The position numbers were made by a program, and so were the translations under genes. Source: Novosphingobium percolationis (GTDB lineage: Bacteria > Pseudomonadota > Alphaproteobacteria > Sphingomonadales > Sphingomonadaceae). Taken from it: a stretch of 64,000 bases of DNA. Under the pieces are notes generated by a model, which worked only from the letters and a program-made list of their open reading frames with translations, was not told the DNA's origin and made no database searches. The DNA is taken from NCBI RefSeq assembly GCF_020179425.1, contig NZ_JAILYM010000005.1, forward strand, positions 1 to 64,000. The letters run 5' to 3'. Positions 7,726-20,416 of the stretch are shown here, in pieces; within the stretch, counting starts at the first letter, position 1; each line of letters begins with the position of its first letter.

Positions 7726-9168
7726 CTATTGCGCCAGCGCCTTGACCAGTTCGGTCAGGTAGGCACGGCCCGTCATCAGAGAGCGCACTTCGACGCGCTC
7801 GTTGAGGCCATGCAGGCCATTGCCGTCGGGATCGAGCCAGACGCCCGGCACGCCGTAGGTCGGGATGCCTGCCGCGCCGGTGTAGACGCCATCGGTCGCA
7901 CCGGTCATCATCGTCGGGATCACCGGAATGCCCGGCCAGTACTTCGCCGCGATCTTCTCGACCGGGGCGACGATGGCGGGATCGAGCGGCGGCGACTTGG
8001 CGATCGGCTTGTCCTTCACGCGTTGTTCGATAGCGATCGCAGGGTTTCCGATCGCCTTGGCCAGCGCGGCCTGCGTTTCATCGGCTGTACGACCGGGGAA
8101 CATGCGGCAATTGACGTTCGCCGTCGCGCGCTGCGGCAAGGCGTTGAGCGCATGGCCTGCATCCACCAGCGTGGCGACACAAGCGGTATGCAGCATCGAA
8201 TTGAGCATCTTGTCGCGCTGCACCACCGCCAGCGCAGCCGTGTCGCCCGGGTTGGCCGCAATGGCGATCATCGCCTTGCCCACGGCATCGCCGCGCAGCG
8301 TGCCCATGCGCGTGAAGAAAGCGCGCGTGGTGTCGTTGAACTCGACCGGGAACTGGTAGTCGCGGATCTTTAGCAGCCCTTCGGACAGCTCGTAGATAGC
8401 GTTTTCGCGCACCGGCTGCGAGCTGTGGCCGCCGGGGTTGGTCGCGGTCAGGGTGAAGTCCTGGTAGGCCTTTTCGCCCACCTGCAGCGACACGCCCTCC
8501 AGCTTGCCGCCCTTCGAAATGGGCGTGCCGTTCGTGCGCCCGCCACCGCCTTCGTTGAGCGCGAAGGCCGCGTCGATCAGCTCGCGGCGGTTCTTGGCCA
8601 GCCATTCGGCGCCGTTGAACGCGCCCGAAGTCTCCTCGCCGCAGGTCAGGGCCAGTTTGATCGTGCGCTTGGGCTTGTAGCCTTCGCGGGCGAAACGGAC
8701 GAGCATGTCGGTCCAGATCGCGGCCTGCGCCTTGTCGTCGACAGTGCCGCGTCCGTAGAAGTAGCCATCTTCCTCGATCAGCGTGAAGGGATCGCGGGTC
8801 CAGTCCTCGCGCCGCGCCTCGACCACGTCGAGGTGTGCCAGCAGCAGCATCGGCTTCAGCTTGCGGGAACTGCCGGGATAGATGGCGACGAGACCACCAT
8901 CCTTGGGATGTTCAGGCGTGGCGAACAGCGTCAGCTGGCTGTCGGCGAAGCCCGCCGCCTTGAGCCGCGCCGCCATGCGCTCGGCCGCGAGCGTGCAACT
9001 GCCCGACGATAGCGTGGTGTTGGTCTCCACCAGTTCCTTGTACGTGGCGCGAAACGCCTGCTCGCCGGTATCGACGCCGGGCAGCGGCGGCGGAATGGCG
9101 AGCGCGGGCGCGGCGGCGGCGAGCGCCACGGCGGCTCCCGCACCGGCGGAAATGAGTTTGCGGATCAA
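7726..9168 (-). CDS. Exported M20-family metallopeptidase
   Basis: A 480-residue M20/M25/M40 zinc peptidase. A Sec signal peptide spans residues 1-24 (ending APALA). Metal and catalytic residues are visible as LLAHLDVVEA (H112, D114), GTVDDKA (D144 or D145) and CGEETSG (E178/E179). A dimerisation domain with GGHSSQP follows. The enzyme likely hydrolyses small peptides or acylated amino acids in the periplasm. The gene is divergent from gyrB with 171 bp between starts, a gap that holds overlapping hairpins. Substrate is unknown. Confidence 0.9.
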   Translation of the reverse strand: MIRKLISAGAGAAVALAAAAPALAIPPPLPGVDTGEQAFRATYKELVETNTTLSSGSCTLAAERMAARLKAAGFADSQLTLFATPEHPKDGGLVAIYPGSSRKLKPMLLLAHLDVVEARREDWTRDPFTLIEEDGYFYGRGTVDDKAQAAIWTDMLVRFAREGYKPKRTIKLALTCGEETSGAFNGAEWLAKNRRELIDAAFALNEGGGGRTNGTPISKGGKLEGVSLQVGEKAYQDFTLTATNPGGHSSQPVRENAIYELSEGLLKIRDYQFPVEFNDTTRAFFTRMGTLRGDAVGKAMIAIAANPGDTAALAVVQRDKMLNSMLHTACVATLVDAGHALNALPQRATANVNCRMFPGRTADETQAALAKAIGNPAIAIEQRVKDKPIAKSPPLDPAIVAPVEKIAAKYWPGIPVIPTMMTGATDGVYTGAAGIPTYGVPGVWLDPDGNGLHGLNERVEVRSLMTGRAYLTELVKALAQ

Positions 9169-9237
9169 GGCATTCCCCCGTTGAACTGGTTTCGAATGCG
9201 TCTTTCCACCACCTTTTCAGCCTGAGAGAAAGGGGTT

Positions 9238-11861
<2,624 letters not shown>

Positions 11862-11862
<1 letters not shown>

Positions 11863-12110
11863 TGTCGACCGAGTCCATCCCTTGGGACCAGCCCGCGACG
11901 ATGATCGACCTGGAGGGGCGCACGCCCATCATCGGCACAATCCGCGAATGCGCGCTGCACTTCTCGCTCTACAAGCCGCACGCCAAGGAGAACGCGCGCG
12001 TGCTGCTGACGGTGCCGGTGCATCGCGAAGGGCGCAAGACGCGTACCTGGCTGCTCGATCCGCCCGAAATCGCCGAACTCGCCGAGCGGCTGGCGCGCGA
12101 GACGAACTGA
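11862..12110 (+). CDS. Conserved hypothetical protein (82 aa) coupled to gyrB
   Basis: An 82-residue soluble protein, MSTESIPWDQPATMIDLEG..., that I cannot assign to a named family. Its ATG overlaps the gyrB stop (TGATG), which implies translational coupling. Composition and codon use match neighbouring genes. No signal peptide, membrane segment or metal motif is visible. The C-terminal part (LLDPPEIAELAERLAR) is likely helical. Function unknown; the overlap is the only clue and it may reflect compact packing alone. Confidence 0.65.
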
Positions 12111-12295
12111 CCGGGACGCGCAGCGTTCAGCAGGCATTCACGGCCCGCAGGCGCTAGAAAGCGGCGCGCGTCAATGCGCTTGCCGCGCGCCGCGCGGGGG
12201 TGATAGAGGCCGCAAAGCAATTTCGCCGCAACCCATGCGGCACAGTGGGCGCGCGGGGCTTGATCCGCCGCCGCAAGGACAGGATCGACGTGACG

Positions 12296-12739
12296 ATGAG
12301 CGCCATGACAGCCAAGACCACGAAGTTCATCGCCGTGGGCGCGCTTGCGCTGGTGCTGTCGGCCTGCGGCCACAAGGAACGTCCGAAGGCGGACCTCGCC
12401 GCCAGCAAGGTCACCACGATCGGCGTCAACGCCTACCTGTGGCGCGCCAGCCTTGAAACGCTCTCGTTCATGCCGCTGGTGCAGACCGACAGCAACGGCG
12501 GCGTGATCGTCACCGACTGGTACGCCAACCCGCAGAACCCGGGCGAGCGCGTGAAGGTGACCGTCTCGATCCTCGACCAGGACCTGCGCGCCGATGCCAT
12601 CCGCGTCGCCGCCAGCCGCCAGGTTTCGCAGGCGGGCAACTGGGTCGATGCCCCGGTGCAGGCCGCGACCGTGCAGAAGCTGGAAGACATCATCCTGACC
12701 AAGGCGCGCGACCTGCGCCGCCAGACGATCAAGGGCTAA
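12296..12739 (+). CDS. DUF3576 domain-containing lipoprotein
   Basis: A 147-residue lipoprotein with a short signal peptide and a lipobox ending LVLSAC (then GHKER). The body, from VTTIGVNAYLWRASLETLSF to the end, matches the DUF3576 family of alphaproteobacterial outer-envelope lipoproteins of unknown role. The frame is open from 12200, but the ATG at 12296 places the signal peptide correctly and has AAGGACAGGA about 15 nt upstream. It lies 68 bp before leuS and starts the leuS-lptE-holA group. An envelope role next to lptE is plausible but unproven. Confidence 0.85.
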   Translation: MSAMTAKTTKFIAVGALALVLSACGHKERPKADLAASKVTTIGVNAYLWRASLETLSFMPLVQTDSNGGVIVTDWYANPQNPGERVKVTVSILDQDLRADAIRVAASRQVSQAGNWVDAPVQAATVQKLEDIILTKARDLRRQTIKG

Positions 12740-12807
12740 CCGGCAGGGGATAAGACCCCCTCGGCAACGGTTGCGCCTGCGCCTCGCGGTCAATAGAGGA
12801 GCGCTCC

Positions 12808-15330
12808 ATGACCGCAGAGCGTTTCGATCCGTCCGTCGCCGATCTCCGCTGGCAGAAGGCCTGGGATGATGCCCAGTCCTTCCGCGCCGATGATTCGAGC
12901 ACCAAGCCCCGCAGCTATGTGCTGGAGATGTTCCCCTATCCTTCGGGGCGCATCCACATCGGCCATGTCCGCAACTACACGATGGGCGACGTGCTCGCGC
13001 GCTACAAGCGCATGCAGGGCCACGAAGTGCTGCACCCGATGGGCTGGGACGCATTTGGCATGCCGGCCGAAAACGCCGCCATGGAAAAGGGCGTCCACCC
13101 CGGCGGCTGGACCCGCGACAACATCGCCAACATGAAGGCGCAGCTGAAGCGCCTCGGGTTCGCGCTCGACTGGAGCCGCGAGATCGCCACCTGCGAGCCG
13201 GAATACTACGGCCACGAACAGGCGCTGTTCCTCGACCTCTATGCGGCAGGCCTCGTCTATCGCAAGGAATCGACGGTCAACTGGGACCCGGTCGACATGA
13301 CCGTGCTCGCCAACGAGCAGGTGATCGACGGGCGCGGCTGGCGCTCTGGCGCGCTGGTCGAAAAGCGCAAGCTCAACCAGTGGTTCCTCAAGATCACCGA
13401 CTTTGCCGACGAACTGCTCGAAGGCCTCTCGGGCCTAGACAAGTGGCCAGAAAAGGTCCGCACGATGCAGGAAAACTGGATCGGCAAGAGCCAGGGCCTG
13501 CAGTTCCGCTTCGACCTGTCGAACGGCGAGACCGTCGAAGTCTATACCACGCGCCCCGACACCATCTTCGGCGCGAGCTTCGTGGCGGTCGCCGCCGATC
13601 ACCCGATCGCGCAGGGCGTGGCTTCGGTGAATTGCGAGGCGGCGAACTTCATCGCGCTTTGCAAGAAGGGCGGCACCACCGCGGCCGAGCTGGAAACGGC
13701 CGAGAAGCTCGGTTTCGACACCGGCATCGGCGCGCGCCACCCGCTGACGGGCAAGTACCTGCCGGTCTACATCGCCAACTTCGTGCTGATGGAATACGGC
13801 ACCGGCGCGATCATGGCCGTGCCGGGGCATGACCAGCGCGACTTCGACTTCGCCACCAAGTACGGCCTGCCGATCCTGCGCGTGGTCGCCGCCGATCCTG
13901 CCGATGCGGACAAGCCCTTCGCGGGCGAGGCCGAAGCGGGCGATGGCGTGCTGGTGAACTCCGATTTCCTGAACGGCATGGCCGTGGCCGACGCCAAGGC
14001 GGCGATCATCGCGCGTGCCGAAGGCGAAGGCTGGGGCGAGGGCAAGACGGTGTGGCGCCTGCGCGACTGGGGCGTTTCCCGCCAGCGCTATTGGGGCACG
14101 CCGATTCCGTTCATCCACTGCGAAGTCTGCGGCGTGGTGCCGGTGCCCAAGAAGCACCTGCCCGTTACGCTGCCCGAGGACGTGACCTTCGACGTGCCCG
14201 GCAACCCGCTCGACCGCCATCCCATGTGGAAGCACGTCGATTGTCCGCAATGCGGCCATGCCGCGCGGCGCGAGACCGACACGCTCGATACATTCGTCGA
14301 TTCGTCGTGGTATTTCCTGCGCTTTGCCAGCCAGCCCGTCGATCGCCCGTTCGATCCCGAAGAGATCAAGCGCTGGCTGCCGGTAGAGCAGTACATCGGC
14401 GGCATCGAGCATGCGATCCTGCACCTGCTTTATGCCCGCTTCTGGACGCGCGCGCTGGCCCGCATCGGCAAGGTCGAAGTGACCGAGCCCTTCGCCAGCC
14501 TGTTCACGCAAGGGATGGTCACGCACGAGACCTACGAGCGCAAGAACCCCGAGAACGGCCAGCCGATCTTCTTCTCGCCCTCCGAAATCGATCGCACCAG
14601 CGAGGGCGCAACGCTGAAGGCCGATGGCGCGCCGGTCGAGGTCGGCCGCGTGATCAAGATGTCCAAGTCCAAGAAGAACGTCGTGGACCCCGACGAGATC
14701 GTCGCCAAGTACGGCGCCGACGCGATCCGCTGGTTCATGCTGTCGGACAGCCCGCCGGAGCGCGACCTGCCCTGGTCGGAAGCCGGCATCGAAGGTTGTG
14801 CCCGCTTTGTGCAGCGGTTGTGGCGCCTGTTCGGCCAGTTCGACGCGTCTCAGTCGGGCGAGGACAAGGCGCTCGACCGCAAGGTCCACCAGACCGTCCA
14901 CGCCGTGGCCTCGGACATCGAATCGCTCGGCTTCAACAAGGCCGTGGCGCGGATCTACGAACTGACCGGCGCGATCGAGAAGGCTGCGCCCTCAGCCAGC
15001 CGCTCGGCGGGCATTCGCGCGCTGCTGATGCTGGTTGCGCCGATGATGCCGCATCTCGCCGAGGACGTCTGGGCCGCGTTCGGCGACGGCCTGATCGCCG
15101 ATGCCGAATGGCCCGCGGTCGATCCTGCGCTGCTCGTCGATGACGAAGTGACCGTGGCCGTGCAGGTCAAGGGGAAGCTGCGCGACACCCTGATCGTTGC
15201 CAAGGGCACACCGAAGGAAGAACTCGAGCGCCTTGCCCTCGCTTCCGACAAGGTGCAGCGTGCCCTGGACGGAGCAGACGTGAAGAAGGTGATCGTGGTG
15301 CCTGATCGACTGGTGAACCTTGTCGCCTAA
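12808..15330 (+). CDS. leuS: Leucyl-tRNA synthetase
   Basis: An 840-residue class Ia synthetase that charges tRNA-Leu. The ATP-binding HIGH motif is HIGH at residues 50-53 ([14 protein letters not shown]) and the KMSKS motif is at about residues 617-621 (KMSKSKKN). A CP1 editing domain ([12 protein letters not shown]) and a zinc-type insertion with CEVCG and CPQCG are present. ATG at 12808 follows GAGGAGCGCTCC, a good ribosome-binding site. The 3' end overlaps lptE by 11 nt. Confidence 0.98.
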   Translation: MTAERFDPSVADLRWQKAWDDAQSFRADDSSTKPRSYVLEMFPYPSGRIHIGHVRNYTMGDVLARYKRMQGHEVLHPMGWDAFGMPAENAAMEKGVHPGGWTRDNIANMKAQLKRLGFALDWSREIATCEPEYYGHEQALFLDLYAAGLVYRKESTVNWDPVDMTVLANEQVIDGRGWRSGALVEKRKLNQWFLKITDFADELLEGLSGLDKWPEKVRTMQENWIGKSQGLQFRFDLSNGETVEVYTTRPDTIFGASFVAVAADHPIAQGVASVNCEAANFIALCKKGGTTAAELETAEKLGFDTGIGARHPLTGKYLPVYIANFVLMEYGTGAIMAVPGHDQRDFDFATKYGLPILRVVAADPADADKPFAGEAEAGDGVLVNSDFLNGMAVADAKAAIIARAEGEGWGEGKTVWRLRDWGVSRQRYWGTPIPFIHCEVCGVVPVPKKHLPVTLPEDVTFDVPGNPLDRHPMWKHVDCPQCGHAARRETDTLDTFVDSSWYFLRFASQPVDRPFDPEEIKRWLPVEQYIGGIEHAILHLLYARFWTRALARIGKVEVTEPFASLFTQGMVTHETYERKNPENGQPIFFSPSEIDRTSEGATLKADGAPVEVGRVIKMSKSKKNVVDPDEIVAKYGADAIRWFMLSDSPPERDLPWSEAGIEGCARFVQRLWRLFGQFDASQSGEDKALDRKVHQTVHAVASDIESLGFNKAVARIYELTGAIEKAAPSASRSAGIRALLMLVAPMMPHLAEDVWAAFGDGLIADAEWPAVDPALLVDDEVTVAVQVKGKLRDTLIVAKGTPKEELERLALASDKVQRALDGADVKKVIVVPDRLVNLVA

Positions 15331-15814
15331 GGCGATCCTTGCCCTGCTCGCGCTGCTGGCGCTTGCCGGTTGCGGCCTCTCGCCGATGTATGCCGGCGGC
15401 GGCAGCGGCGAGGTCGCGCGCGCGGTGGCGGCGGTGGGCGTCTCGCCGATCGAAGGCAAGTCCGGCTGGCTGGTGCGCAACGCGCTGGTCGACCGGCTGG
15501 GCGCGGGCAAGGACACGCCGCAGCGCTACCGCCTCGACGTGCGGCTGGACGATCGGCTGCAAGGCCTCGGCCTCATCGGCAACGACGCGGTCACGCGCGA
15601 GCGGCGGACGCTGCGCGCGCGTTACCAGCTGGTCGATGCTGGCAGCGGCAAAATCCTGGTCGACGCCACTGCCAGCGCCGACGCTGGTCTCGACGTGGTG
15701 CAGAACGAATACGCGGTGATCGCGGCCGAGCAGACCGCGCTCGAAAACCTCAGCCACGAAATCGCCGACCAGATCGTCACCCGCGTCGCGGTCCGCCTGC
15801 GCCAGGTCAAGTGA
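15320..15814 (+). CDS. lptE: LPS assembly lipoprotein LptE
   Basis: A 164-residue outer-membrane lipoprotein. The signal peptide ends in a lipobox LALAGC followed by GLSPMY, the usual start of LptE in this group. LptE plugs the LptD barrel and helps deliver LPS to the cell surface. Translation must begin at TTG 15320, overlapping leuS by 11 nt. The stop overlaps the holA start by 4 nt (GTGA). The arrangement leuS-lptE-holA is the common one in proteobacteria and supports the call. Confidence 0.9.
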   Translation: MSPKAILALLALLALAGCGLSPMYAGGGSGEVARAVAAVGVSPIEGKSGWLVRNALVDRLGAGKDTPQRYRLDVRLDDRLQGLGLIGNDAVTRERRTLRARYQLVDAGSGKILVDATASADAGLDVVQNEYAVIAAEQTALENLSHEIADQIVTRVAVRLRQVK

Positions 15815-16836
15815 AGGCAACGCAGAAGAATTTCGCCGGCATGATCGCAAGCGCCGCGCGCGACTGCGCGGTGTTCTACTTCTGTGGTCCCGACGAAGCG
15901 GGCGCGAGCGATGCCGCCGCGAAGATCGCCGCCGCGCTGCCACAGGGCGAGAAGGTCGAGCTTTCCGGCGCGGAATTGCGCCGCGATCCGGTGCGGCTGG
16001 CCGACGAGGCCCGCTCGGTCTCGCTGTTCGGCGACAGGCGGCAAATCCATATCCGCAGCGCGGGCGATGAAGTCTACGACGCGGTGGAGACGTTGCTGGC
16101 CAGCCCGGTGGACGGCTGGCCGGTGCTGATCGTCGCCACCTCGGCCACCGACAAGTCGCGCGTGGCCAAGCTGCTGGCCGACCGGCGCGATGCGCTGGTG
16201 GTCATGTTCCACCCGCCCGACCTGCGTACGGTCGCTGCCGCCGTGCGCGACATGGCTGGGCCTGCTGGCCTGCGACTCGATGGCGATCTGGCCGAGCGAA
16301 TCGCGCAAGGCTGTGCGCTCGACACGCGCATGGCGCGCAGCGAGATTGAGAAGCTGGCGCTCTACCTGGACGCTACGCCGCAAGCCCCGCGCACCGCCGA
16401 TGCCAAAGCGCTAGATGCGATCGGCGCCGCCAGCGAGGACGATGGCTTCATGCCCTTGGTCAATGCAGTGCTGTCGGGCGAGGCCAAGCGGCTGGCGGGC
16501 GAACTGGCGCGCTTTCGCGAGCTGGAGCTGAATCCGGTCGGCCTGCTGCTGGCCTTCGAACGTCGCGCGGCGCAACTTGCGGCCTTGGCCGGAAGGCTGG
16601 GCAATCGCAGCGATCTCAACGCCTTCCTCGAAGGCGAAGTCAACGCGCGGCGGCTGTTCTTCCGCGACAAGCCCGACATCGTAACCCAGTTGAAGCGCTG
16701 GCGTGGTCGGCGTCTAGAACGGTTGATCGCCCGTCTTGCCGCGCTGCACGCCGCCCTGCTGGCCGACAGCCGCAACAGCGAACTGTTGCTGGCGCAAGGG
16801 CTGGCCGAGATCGCCCGCGCCGCCACGGCGCGCTGA
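15811..16836 (+). CDS. holA: DNA polymerase III subunit delta
   Basis: A 341-residue clamp-loader subunit that opens the beta sliding clamp. The N-terminal part has YFCGPDEAGASD, the position of the degenerate nucleotide-binding loop in HolA, then VELSGAELRRDP. The C-terminal collar region (ELELNPVGLLLAFERRA) is typical. Start is GTG at 15811, overlapping the lptE stop by 4 nt. A strong hairpin overlaps its stop codon (16829-16859). Confidence 0.9.
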   Translation: MKATQKNFAGMIASAARDCAVFYFCGPDEAGASDAAAKIAAALPQGEKVELSGAELRRDPVRLADEARSVSLFGDRRQIHIRSAGDEVYDAVETLLASPVDGWPVLIVATSATDKSRVAKLLADRRDALVVMFHPPDLRTVAAAVRDMAGPAGLRLDGDLAERIAQGCALDTRMARSEIEKLALYLDATPQAPRTADAKALDAIGAASEDDGFMPLVNAVLSGEAKRLAGELARFRELELNPVGLLLAFERRAAQLAALAGRLGNRSDLNAFLEGEVNARRLFFRDKPDIVTQLKRWRGRRLERLIARLAALHAALLADSRNSELLLAQGLAEIARAATAR

Positions 16837-16859
16837 TCCGCCTTCCGGCGGACAGCGCC
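16829..16859 (+). terminator. Terminator-like hairpin at the holA stop
   Basis: GGCGCTG (16829-16835) and TCCGCC (16837-16842) pair with GGCGGA (16847-16852) and CAGCGCC (16853-16859), leaving one bulged A in the stop codon and a TTCC loop. There is no T-run, so factor-assisted termination or mRNA 3'-end protection is more likely than classic intrinsic termination. Confidence 0.55.
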
Positions 16860-17050
16860 TGCCAGCGCTTCATTGCCGAAGAAAATCGACAGACGGACCG
16901 CATTGCGCGTTGGTTTGTATTGCCAACAGACTAAGGTTATGTACGTATTGCAGCGCAGCAAAGATCGAAAACGGTGCTATGCTGCACAGCGCACCAGCAA
17001 TGCCTTCGGCTCGCCAGAACGACGAATCCCTCAAGGACCGGCCCCGCGCG

Positions 17051-18472
17051 ATGACGACGCTTGAGCACGACCTGACGAAAGCCGAGACTTCCGGACGGAC
17101 CGGGGGCGCAGAGACGCGGCGCGTGACGCTGCCGCTGGCGCCCTCGCTGGAGCGTCGTAGACTGCAAAGCTACCTGATGCTGGTGGTGCTCGATGGCTTG
17201 GCCATCACCGTCGGCTTCCTGTTCACGGCTTACATTTACCTTGGCGACATCGCAGGTGACGGGATCACCGAGCAGTGGGCCATGCTGCTGCCGGTGTACT
17301 GGACAGCGGCGCTCAGCCTCAAGGCCTATGCCATCGGCTCCCTGACCTCGCTGCGCACAAGCCAGAAGCGCGCGCTCATGGCCTTGATCGCCGCGCTGAC
17401 CTTCACCCTGTTCGTGGCGTTCTTCGCCAAGTCTAGCGAGCAGTATTCGCGCGTCACCACCGGCTTCGGCGTCGTGACCACCGCCGCGCTGCTGATCTGG
17501 GTACGTGCGCTGGTCCAGCCACTGATCCGGCTGCGCTGCGGCGCGACGGCGGAAAACGTGCTCGTGTTCGACGATGGTGGGATGCCGGTGCGCGTCCCCC
17601 ACGCCTGGCACATCGATACCCGCGAACATCGCCTGGCGCCCCATCGGCAGGACCCGCACATGCTGGACCGCCTGGGGATGTTTATGGCCAACATGGACCG
17701 CGTGCTCGTCACCTGCCCGCCTGAACGGCGAATGGACTGGGCGCAGGTGTTCAAAGGATCGAACATCTGCGGAGAGATCGTGGAGCCCGAAGTCACCACA
17801 CTAGGCGTGCTGGGCGCGCGACGCGGGCACAATTATGGCTCGCTGGTGGTGTCCACGGGGCCGCTGGGTCTGCGCAGCCGCGTGGCCAAGCGGTTGATGG
17901 ACCTTGCCGTGGCCGGTGGCGCCCTGCTGTTTCTGGCGCCGCTTCTGGCGCTCGTGGCGCTGCTCATCAAGCTGGAGGACGCGGGCCCCGTGTTCTTCCT
18001 GCAGCAACGCCAGGGGCGTAACAATCGCCTGTTCTGGATCTACAAGTTCCGCTCGATGCGTGTCGAGCAACTCGACGCGGCAGGGGTGCGCTCCGCCAGC
18101 AAGGATGACGACCGCATCACCCGCATCGGCCGCTTTATCCGCCGCACGAGCATCGACGAACTGCCGCAACTGCTCAACGTGCTGAAGGGCGATATGAGCA
18201 TCGTCGGCCCGCGCCCCCACGCGATCGGATCGCTGGCCGGTTCGAAGCGCTTTTGGGACGTCGACCCGCGCTATCTGCTGCGCCATTCGCTCAAGCCGGG
18301 CCTTACCGGGCTTGCGCAGATTCGCGGCCTTCGCGGCGCGACCGATTCGGAACAGGATCTGTCCGACCGCCTCCAGGCAGATCTCGAATACCTGGATGGC
18401 TGGACTGTCTGGCGCGACCTGCGAATCATTGCAGCTACGATCACCGTGCTGGTTCACGATCGCGCATTCTAA
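17051..18472 (+). CDS. Exopolysaccharide polyprenyl-phosphate sugar transferase (WcaJ/WbaP type)
   Basis: A 473-residue inner-membrane enzyme that loads the first sugar phosphate onto undecaprenyl phosphate. The N-terminal half has about four membrane segments, then a CoA-binding-like domain. The catalytic sugar-transferase domain (about residues 277-473) starts [14 protein letters not shown] and contains [10 protein letters not shown] and [24 protein letters not shown] at 17051 is chosen as start; AAGGA lies 13 nt upstream, and ATG at 17000 is possible. It opens the exopolysaccharide locus. The upstream gap (16860-17050) is AT-richer than its surroundings and includes GTTGG...CCAAC near 16908, a possible control site. 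Confidence 0.9.
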   Translation: MTTLEHDLTKAETSGRTGGAETRRVTLPLAPSLERRRLQSYLMLVVLDGLAITVGFLFTAYIYLGDIAGDGITEQWAMLLPVYWTAALSLKAYAIGSLTSLRTSQKRALMALIAALTFTLFVAFFAKSSEQYSRVTTGFGVVTTAALLIWVRALVQPLIRLRCGATAENVLVFDDGGMPVRVPHAWHIDTREHRLAPHRQDPHMLDRLGMFMANMDRVLVTCPPERRMDWAQVFKGSNICGEIVEPEVTTLGVLGARRGHNYGSLVVSTGPLGLRSRVAKRLMDLAVAGGALLFLAPLLALVALLIKLEDAGPVFFLQQRQGRNNRLFWIYKFRSMRVEQLDAAGVRSASKDDDRITRIGRFIRRTSIDELPQLLNVLKGDMSIVGPRPHAIGSLAGSKRFWDVDPRYLLRHSLKPGLTGLAQIRGLRGATDSEQDLSDRLQADLEYLDGWTVWRDLRIIAATITVLVHDRAF

Positions 18473-18666
18473 GGCAGATCGTGCCAAAGCGACGACGAAG
18501 CGTTGCGCTGCGGCGAACCTGAGTGACAAGCGCAACAAATAGGCAGTTTTCTTAAACTGTCATCGTTTTGCAACTGCGCACTTTCTTGTTCGCCTCCGCA
18601 ATATAGGTTGAAAATGGAGATATTGTCGGTTAGGTAAATGTCCGTACGCCGAATCTGGAGGTTGCA

Positions 18667-18933
18667 GTGAACAAGCTGACTAAAATCGGAGCCGTGGCGA
18701 TCGCCGCGCTTGCTCTTGGTCTGTCGGGCGCCGCCCAGGCGGCTGGCACTCGGTCGGGCGATGCCGTCCCGTCCGTTGCAAAGAAGGCCGTCAAGCGCAC
18801 GGTTCCGCTCGCCGGTGCCAAGCGCAGCAAGATCGACGGTGAAGAAGCCGCTCTGCTCGGCCTCGGCGGCGCCGCCATCATCACCGGCATCATCATCGCC
18901 GCCGACGGCAATGGCAACGGCAGCGGTGGTTGA
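18667..18933 (+). CDS. Small secreted or membrane protein in the exopolysaccharide locus (88 aa)
   Basis: An 88-residue protein with a clear Sec signal peptide (MNKLTKIGAVAIAALALGLS to AQAA). A lysine/arginine-rich middle (KKAVKRTVPLAGAKRSK) is followed by a hydrophobic, glycine-rich segment (LLGLGGAAIITGIIIAADG) and a Gly/Asn/Ser tail. GTG at 18667 follows GGAGG at good spacing. A separate terminator follows at 18972. The family is not known to me by name; location suggests a part in polysaccharide export or surface attachment, which is inference. The C-terminal hydrophobic stretch could anchor it in a membrane. Confidence 0.75.
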   Translation: MNKLTKIGAVAIAALALGLSGAAQAAGTRSGDAVPSVAKKAVKRTVPLAGAKRSKIDGEEAALLGLGGAAIITGIIIAADGNGNGSGG

Positions 18934-18971
18934 TCGGACGCTGCGTCTGTCCAGCAAATGATAAAGTTAGG

Positions 18972-19003
18972 AAACCCCCTTCGTTTCGGAGGGGGTTTCT
19001 TAT
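18972..19003 (+). terminator. Intrinsic terminator after the small exopolysaccharide-locus gene
   Basis: AAACCCCCT (18972-18980) pairs perfectly with AGGGGGTTT (18990-18998) around a 9-nt loop, followed by CTTATTT. This separates the small gene from the polymerase operon that begins at 19068. Confidence 0.82.
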
Positions 19004-19067
19004 TTCAGATCTTCGGTTAGGCTCGGCCCAACCCCTTTCCGCTGCGAGAATAGGACGGATATCGCGC

Positions 19068-20393
19068 ATGGATCGTGCCGTACTGCCGGTCTTGGTCCTG
19101 CTGGCCGCGTCGCTTGTCCTGGGCGGTGGCGGATCACCCTCTCCCCTGCCGGAATTGCTGCTGCAGCTCGGCGCGGCAGTGCTGGCGTTCGCCTGGTATC
19201 GCGCAATGGTCGGCACCGGACGCGCCATGTCGCGCCCCGCACTCATCGCCGCCGCAATCTTTCTGGCGCTTCCATTGCTCCAGCTCGTGCCGTTGCCGCC
19301 TTCTCTCTGGCACTCCATGCCCGGACGAGGCCCCGAGATCGAAGCGCTCTCGCTGATCGGTGCGGCCGATCGCTGGCGCCCCTGGTCAATGGCCCCTGAT
19401 CGCACGCTCGCGGGGGTACTCTCATCCCTGCCACCGCTCTTGATGCTCGTGATGGCTGCAAGCCTGCGGCGTCGCGAACGCGCCCTGTTGCTCGCGCTGG
19501 CCAGCGCAGTCGCCCTCGTCAGCCTGTTCGTGGGCGTCGGGCAGATGCGCGGGGATCTTTTCGATTTCTACGGCAGCGGCAACCAGGTGATTCTCGGATT
19601 CCAGGCCAACCGCAACACGACGGCCGACATTCTCCTGGTAGGACTGCTCGCGGCAGTGACATCGCTGCGCCTGTGGAACGAGGGCCGAGGCGAACGTATC
19701 GGTCCGGCGCCCCTGCTGGTTCTGGTTGCTGTACTATCGATGCTGGTCGGCGTGGGCGTGTTCATGACCGGGTCGCGCGCCGGAATCGCGCTTTTCGCGC
19801 TGACCATGCCGGCCGCGTTGGCGCTGGCCTGGCCGCGCGGGGCTGGTGGTCGCAAGGCGGCCCTTGGCGCAGCGATGGTCGGCGCGATCGTGGTCGTGGG
19901 CCTCGGGGCATCACTCACCTTGTCCGCCAATCAAAGCGTAACGCGTGTCGTTACGCGCTTTGCGGCGGATCACGAGACTCGACCCGACCTATGGCGCGAC
20001 ACCCGCTACGCGATCGACGCCACCATGCCGTTCGGCTCCGGCGTGGGCACGTTCGTGCCCGTGATGTTCGCGGCTGAACGCCTGGAAGTGGTCGACACAA
20101 AGCTGCCGAACCGCGCGCACAATGAATATCTGGAGTACGCACTCGAAGGTGGTGCGTTCGCAGCCCTGGTTGCGCTTCTGCTCGTCGTTCTTTTTGCAGT
20201 GTTCGCCGTGCGAGAGTGGCGATCTGACGCCCCATTCGCGCGCGCACAAATTTCCTGCGCCCTTGCAGCATTCACCCTTGTTGCGCTGCACTCTATGGTC
20301 GATTATCCCTTTCGTTCCATGTCGATGGCTACATTGATCGCCGTGATGGCCGCCTTGCTCTTGCCCCCTCCGGAGCGCAGTCGCGCCGGATGA
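19068..20393 (+). CDS. O-antigen polymerase/ligase-like membrane protein (Wzy_C type)
   Basis: A 441-residue integral membrane protein with about 10-12 hydrophobic segments. The large periplasmic loop contains NRAHNEYLEYALEGG, the RxHN..E signature of the Wzy/WaaL superfamily. In an exopolysaccharide locus it most likely polymerises lipid-linked repeat units. The frame is open from 18930, but the upstream part spans a terminator, and ATG at 19068 has AGGA upstream. The stop overlaps an ATG of the next gene (ATGA), suggesting coupling. Confidence 0.88.
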   Translation: MDRAVLPVLVLLAASLVLGGGGSPSPLPELLLQLGAAVLAFAWYRAMVGTGRAMSRPALIAAAIFLALPLLQLVPLPPSLWHSMPGRGPEIEALSLIGAADRWRPWSMAPDRTLAGVLSSLPPLLMLVMAASLRRRERALLLALASAVALVSLFVGVGQMRGDLFDFYGSGNQVILGFQANRNTTADILLVGLLAAVTSLRLWNEGRGERIGPAPLLVLVAVLSMLVGVGVFMTGSRAGIALFALTMPAALALAWPRGAGGRKAALGAAMVGAIVVVGLGASLTLSANQSVTRVVTRFAADHETRPDLWRDTRYAIDATMPFGSGVGTFVPVMFAAERLEVVDTKLPNRAHNEYLEYALEGGAFAALVALLLVVLFAVFAVREWRSDAPFARAQISCALAAFTLVALHSMVDYPFRSMSMATLIAVMAALLLPPPERSRAG

Positions 20394-20416
20394 TCTGTTT
20401 TCCGGAACCCAGCCGA

